From assembly GCA_016282685.1 (NCBI GenBank), contig JAEELM010000022.1, positions 1-33,917 on the forward strand: 33,917 nucleotides of DNA, read 5' to 3'. This document shows positions 31,093 to 33,917 of the stretch, piece by piece. This DNA comes from Elusimicrobiaceae bacterium (lineage in GTDB: Bacteria > Elusimicrobiota > Elusimicrobia > Elusimicrobiales > Elusimicrobiaceae). A program made the translations under genes and the position numbers. The notes beneath the pieces are model-generated. The model searched no databases. It was not told where the DNA came from and worked only from the letters and a program-made list of their open reading frames with translations. The stretch's first letter is position 1, and each line of letters opens with the position of its first letter.

Positions 31093-32093
31093 TTTTTATC
31101 AAGCAGAGCTATAAATTCAATAAGGTCTTTTTCGTCTATAATTCCTACGACTTTTCCTTCTTTATTTAAAACGGGTAAATTGTCTACGTGGGTTTTATGA
31201 ATCATTTTTGCCGCTTCAATAGCAGGCAAAGTATCCAGCAATCGGTAAGGGTTTTTGGTCATTACTTCGGTAATGTTTTTACGAAGCACATCGCCGCCTT
31301 CTTTTTGTAAAATGCGGCGTAAATCTCCGTCTGTAAAATAACCGATCAGTTTTCCTTTTTTATCCACGACGCTTGTGGCTCCTACTGCCCCGGTTTTGGT
31401 CATCACAAAGAGAGCATCTTGCACGGTTTCTTTTTCCGTTACTACCGGATTATTCCTTCCCTTACGCATTAAATCTTTCACAGATTGGGTAAGTAATTTC
31501 CCTAAAGAGCCACCGGGATGAAAAGTAGCAAAATCTCTTTTCTTAAAATGTTTTATTTCCATTAAACATACGGCCAATGCATCTCCTACAGCCAAAGTAG
31601 CAGTGGTAGAGGCCGTAGGAGCCAAATTATAGGGACAGGCTTCTCGGTCAATATGGACAGTAATGGCAATATCCGACATGAGCGCTAATTTGGAATGTTT
31701 GTGCCCTGTTATAGAGATGATGGTTAAATTTTGTCGTTCTAAAGAAGGCAAGATTTTGTTAATTTCTTCTGTTTGTCCGGAGAATGAAATGGCAATGATG
31801 ATATCACCGGGAGTAATCATACCCAAATCCCCATGAAGAGCTTCTACGGGGTGTACGAAAAAGGAGGGGGTTCCTGTAGAGGCCAGGGTGGCAGAAATTT
31901 TGCGACCGATAATGCCGCTTTTTCCAATTCCCAATACGACTACTCTACCCTTGCAATGAGCAATGGCTTCTACTGCTTTCAAAAAATGAGCATCTATACT
32001 TTTGTGACTTAATTGGAGTGCTTCTGTTTCAATGTTGAGCACATGGGTGGCGATACGCTTAATCGTTGAAGGCGAAAAGGTTATTTTTTTCAT
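31089..32093 (-). CDS. kdsD: Arabinose-5-phosphate isomerase (KdsD/KpsF)
   Basis: A 334-residue enzyme that isomerises ribulose 5-phosphate to arabinose 5-phosphate, the first step to Kdo. An N-terminal SIS sugar-isomerase domain (GRVVVLGIGKSGIIGRKISATLAS, and further GDLGMITPGDIIIAISFSGQTEE) is followed by two CBS domains (from about residue 205). The length is normal. It sits 9 bp after kdsA and overlaps lptC by 4 bp, so Kdo synthesis and LPS export are joined in one operon. Confidence 0.95.
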   Translation of the reverse strand: MKKITFSPSTIKRIATHVLNIETEALQLSHKSIDAHFLKAVEAIAHCKGRVVVLGIGKSGIIGRKISATLASTGTPSFFVHPVEALHGDLGMITPGDIIIAISFSGQTEEINKILPSLERQNLTIISITGHKHSKLALMSDIAITVHIDREACPYNLAPTASTTATLAVGDALAVCLMEIKHFKKRDFATFHPGGSLGKLLTQSVKDLMRKGRNNPVVTEKETVQDALFVMTKTGAVGATSVVDKKGKLIGYFTDGDLRRILQKEGGDVLRKNITEVMTKNPYRLLDTLPAIEAAKMIHKTHVDNLPVLNKEGKVVGIIDEKDLIEFIALLDKK

Positions 32094-32102
32094 AACATTC
32101 CC

Positions 32103-32936
32103 TTATTTGAATTTTTTTACAACTGTATCAATGGCACATAACTCTCGTACCATTTTAGTCGTCAATTCAAAATCCAATGAATTAGGTCCATCTGACAAAG
32201 CTTTTTCCGGATGGGGATGCGCTTCAAAAAATACGCCTGCAATTCCCAAGGAAACGGCCGCTTTGGCAAGCACAGGAGCCAGCTTACGGTTCCCACCGGT
32301 TGCCGATCCTAATGCACCCGGCTTTTGCACGGAGTGAGTGGCATCAAAAATGACGGGGTAGCCGAACTGTTTCATTATCTCTAACGAGCGCATATCTACG
32401 ACCAAGTCTCCATATCCGAAACAAGATCCTCGCTCGGTAAGTAAAATTTTATAGTTTCCCCGGGATTCTATCTTTTTTATCACTTGTTCCATCGCCTGGG
32501 GAGCTAAAAATTGACCTTTTTTTACGTTGATAACTTTCCCTGTATCGGCACAAGCTAGGAGTAAATCCGTTTGACGACAAAGAAAGGCCGGAATCTGCAG
32601 AACGTCGGCTACTTGAGCCGCTTCCTCTGCTTGCCATGGCTCGTGAACATCTACCACTACAGGTAAGTGGGTCTTTTCTTTTGCTTTTGTTAAAATTTCC
32701 AGGCCTTTACAAAGCCCAGGGCCTCTGTATGCTTCTACGGAAGTGCGGTTAGCTTTATCGAAAGAGGCTTTTAAGATAAAAGGGTGGTGTGTGCGCGAAA
32801 GAATATTCTTTAATTGTGATGCTGTCTCCAAATAGTGCTTTTCCCCTTCAATCACGCAGGGCCCCGCCATAAACGCAATGGGGCGTGTATTGGAAATTTT
32901 ATAAGTACCGACAGTAATCGTTTTTTGCATACTCAT
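32103..32936 (-). CDS. kdsA: 3-deoxy-8-phosphooctulonate synthase, metal-dependent class
   Basis: A 277-residue TIM-barrel enzyme that joins arabinose 5-phosphate and phosphoenolpyruvate to Kdo 8-phosphate. MAGPCVIEGEKH has Cys27, where the metal-free E. coli type has Asn. Cys27, His201, Glu238 and Asp249 have the same spacing as the metal ligands of Aquifex aeolicus (Cys11, His185, Glu222, Asp233), so this is a metal-dependent form. The start may be ATG 32936 or ATG 32930. A TTGACA (32969-32964) lies in the 45-bp gap after rimO and may begin the kds-lpt operon; a matching -10 is uncertain. Confidence 0.95.
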   Translation of the reverse strand: MSMQKTITVGTYKISNTRPIAFMAGPCVIEGEKHYLETASQLKNILSRTHHPFILKASFDKANRTSVEAYRGPGLCKGLEILTKAKEKTHLPVVVDVHEPWQAEEAAQVADVLQIPAFLCRQTDLLLACADTGKVINVKKGQFLAPQAMEQVIKKIESRGNYKILLTERGSCFGYGDLVVDMRSLEIMKQFGYPVIFDATHSVQKPGALGSATGGNRKLAPVLAKAAVSLGIAGVFFEAHPHPEKALSDGPNSLDFELTTKMVRELCAIDTVVKKFK

Positions 32937-32981
32937 ATCTTATCAAATTTCGGTCAATTATTTTGTCAATCGTACTTAGAA

Positions 32982-33917
32982 TTAAAGAGGAATTAATTCC
33001 CGTTCGTAGCCTTCAGCTGCCACTACGCGGGCCTTGAAAACACTGCCTACTGTGACCGGATGAGTAAAGGTTACCTTTCCATCAATATCGGGGGCATCTT
33101 TGTATGTTCGCCCAAAATCTGTTCCATCTGCAATGGCTTCTAAGGTGGTGTTTAGTAAACGCTTATTTATTTTATCGATTACGCGGCTTTGCGTTTCTAT
33201 TAATTCGCGGGCTCTTGAGTGCTTTATTTTAGCCGGAATTTGTTCCATTGTGTAAGCGGCAGTTCCCTTTTCGCGGAAATATTCAAAAACACCCATGTTA
33301 TCAAATTCATAATCTTGCACAAATTTCTTGAGTTCATTGAAATCTTTTTGTGTTTCTCCCGGAAACCCTACAATAAAATTAGTCCGTAGTGAAATATCGG
33401 GCACCTCTGTTTTCAACATGTCCAATGTACGACGAATTTGTGTTCCATCACAATGGCGATTCATACGTTTGAGGACAGGGTCTGCAATATGTTGCAAAGG
33501 AATATCTAAATAGTGAAAAATTTTATCTGTGCTAGCCATTAATCGAGCCAGTTCTCTTGTTACTCGGTGGGGATAGCCATACATGATACGTAAACGGCAC
33601 AATCCTTTCAATTTTAATAGTTTTTCCAATAAAGATAACAAATTTGGTTTGCCATATAAATCTATTCCATAGGAAGTAGTATCTTGTGCAATGAGGGAAA
33701 TTTCTTTTACGCCAGCTTCAATCATTATTTTCGCTTCTTGCAGAATGTCTTTTAAGGGTTTGGAACGGTAATTTCCACGAATAAAAGGAATGGTGCAGTA
33801 GGCGCAACGGTTGTTACAGCCGTCGGCTATTTTTAAATAAGCTGTGTGGGGAGCCGTAAGACTCATCTTGTACTCCGGTAGATACAAAGAAGTTGGCAGA
33901 GGTTGTAAGATAGAGCC
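32982..33917 (-). CDS. rimO: Ribosomal protein S12 methylthiotransferase RimO (5' part missing)
   Basis: The frame is open to the right edge, so the start is beyond the window; about 311 residues are visible of roughly 430. RimO adds a methylthio group to an Asp of ribosomal protein S12. CNNRCAYCTIP holds the Cys-x3-Cys-x2-Cys that binds the radical-SAM [4Fe-4S] cluster, followed by IRGNYRSK; IVGFPGET is a further conserved block; and the C-terminus is a TRAM RNA-binding domain (IDGKVTF to EGYERELI). The missing part would hold the UPF0004 domain and its second cluster. MiaB is a paralog, but the S12-type sequence supports RimO. TTG at 33887 is not the start. It lies 45 bp before kdsA. Confidence 0.9.
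   Translation of the reverse strand, partial: GSILQPLPTSLYLPEYKMSLTAPHTAYLKIADGCNNRCAYCTIPFIRGNYRSKPLKDILQEAKIMIEAGVKEISLIAQDTTSYGIDLYGKPNLLSLLEKLLKLKGLCRLRIMYGYPHRVTRELARLMASTDKIFHYLDIPLQHIADPVLKRMNRHCDGTQIRRTLDMLKTEVPDISLRTNFIVGFPGETQKDFNELKKFVQDYEFDNMGVFEYFREKGTAAYTMEQIPAKIKHSRARELIETQSRVIDKINKRLLNTTLEAIADGTDFGRTYKDAPDIDGKVTFTHPVTVGSVFKARVVAAEGYERELIPL

Noticed and set aside
32937-32942. A leaderless -10 (TAAGAT) for kdsA
   Set aside because: It touches the first ATG and fits only if ATG 32930 is the start, and the TTGACA is at a poor distance, so it was not counted with the other leaderless starts.
1-33917. Mobile elements, prophage or CRISPR arrays
   Set aside because: No transposase, integrase or phage protein is found, and no regularly spaced direct repeats were seen.

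Overview
This window most resembles a gut-type member of the Elusimicrobiota (Elusimicrobium-like), a Gram-negative lineage of small peptide-fermenting bacteria. Evidence: moderately AT-rich DNA (about 40% GC by eye), a full Kdo/LPS-export gene set (kdsA, kdsD, lptC, lptA, lptB), lipoprotein and outer-membrane-type signal peptides, a stand-alone Cys-rich type IV pilin with an N-terminus typical of that phylum, and many peptidases beside an oligopeptide ABC transporter. The phylum call is inference; Gram-negative is well supported. Gene density is high, with no insertion sequence, integrase, CRISPR array or phage gene, and no gene-free stretch longer than about 180 bp.

Layout. 1-5.4 kb: the 3' end of an unknown gene and its terminator, a secreted TPR protein coupled to ksgA, a convergent glutamate formimidoyltransferase, a cold-shock gene and a MATE exporter. 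5.4-8.6 kb (minus): an unknown 549-residue membrane protein with a PBP4-type carboxypeptidase. 8.67-12.97 kb (plus operon): two tandem M24 peptidases, efp, a secreted unknown, a DUF192 protein and a beta-barrel-like outer-membrane protein. 13.0-16.7 kb (minus): DJ-1/PfpI protein, metK, a secreted M20 peptidase and a DUF192 lipoprotein. 16.7-17.5 kb: a type IV pilin behind a strong promoter and a highly structured 5' leader. 17.6-25.6 kb (plus operon): oppD, oppF, a PepT-like peptidase, oppB, oppC, an acyl-CoA ligase and a tRNA nucleotidyltransferase, followed by tRNA-Gly(CCC) and a membrane-anchored CBM48-like protein. 26.4-28.3 kb: a structured intergenic segment, a LexA-type repressor and galE (both minus), then a divergent SGNH hydrolase. 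28.9-33.9 kb (minus): lptB-lptA-lptC-kdsD-kdsA, then rimO, which runs off the right edge.

Functional reading. Three themes recur: peptide uptake and breakdown (Opp transporter, two M24, two M20-type peptidases), building and export of the LPS core (kdsA to lptB), and translation or RNA upkeep (ksgA, efp, rimO, tRNA nucleotidyltransferase, tRNA-Gly). The Opp operon has both ATPases and both permeases but no substrate-binding protein.

The most interesting signal is non-coding. The pilin 5' leader (16781-16855) can form a 10-bp stem starting at the predicted +1, a GNRA-capped hairpin stacked on it, and a 7-bp loop-to-Shine-Dalgarno pairing, together a pseudoknot that looks like a cis-regulatory RNA. 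A second structured segment (26423-26520) has mutually exclusive pairings. A third pattern is genome-level: at least six genes have a -10-like hexamer only 6-8 nt before the start codon and no Shine-Dalgarno, suggesting common leaderless transcription.
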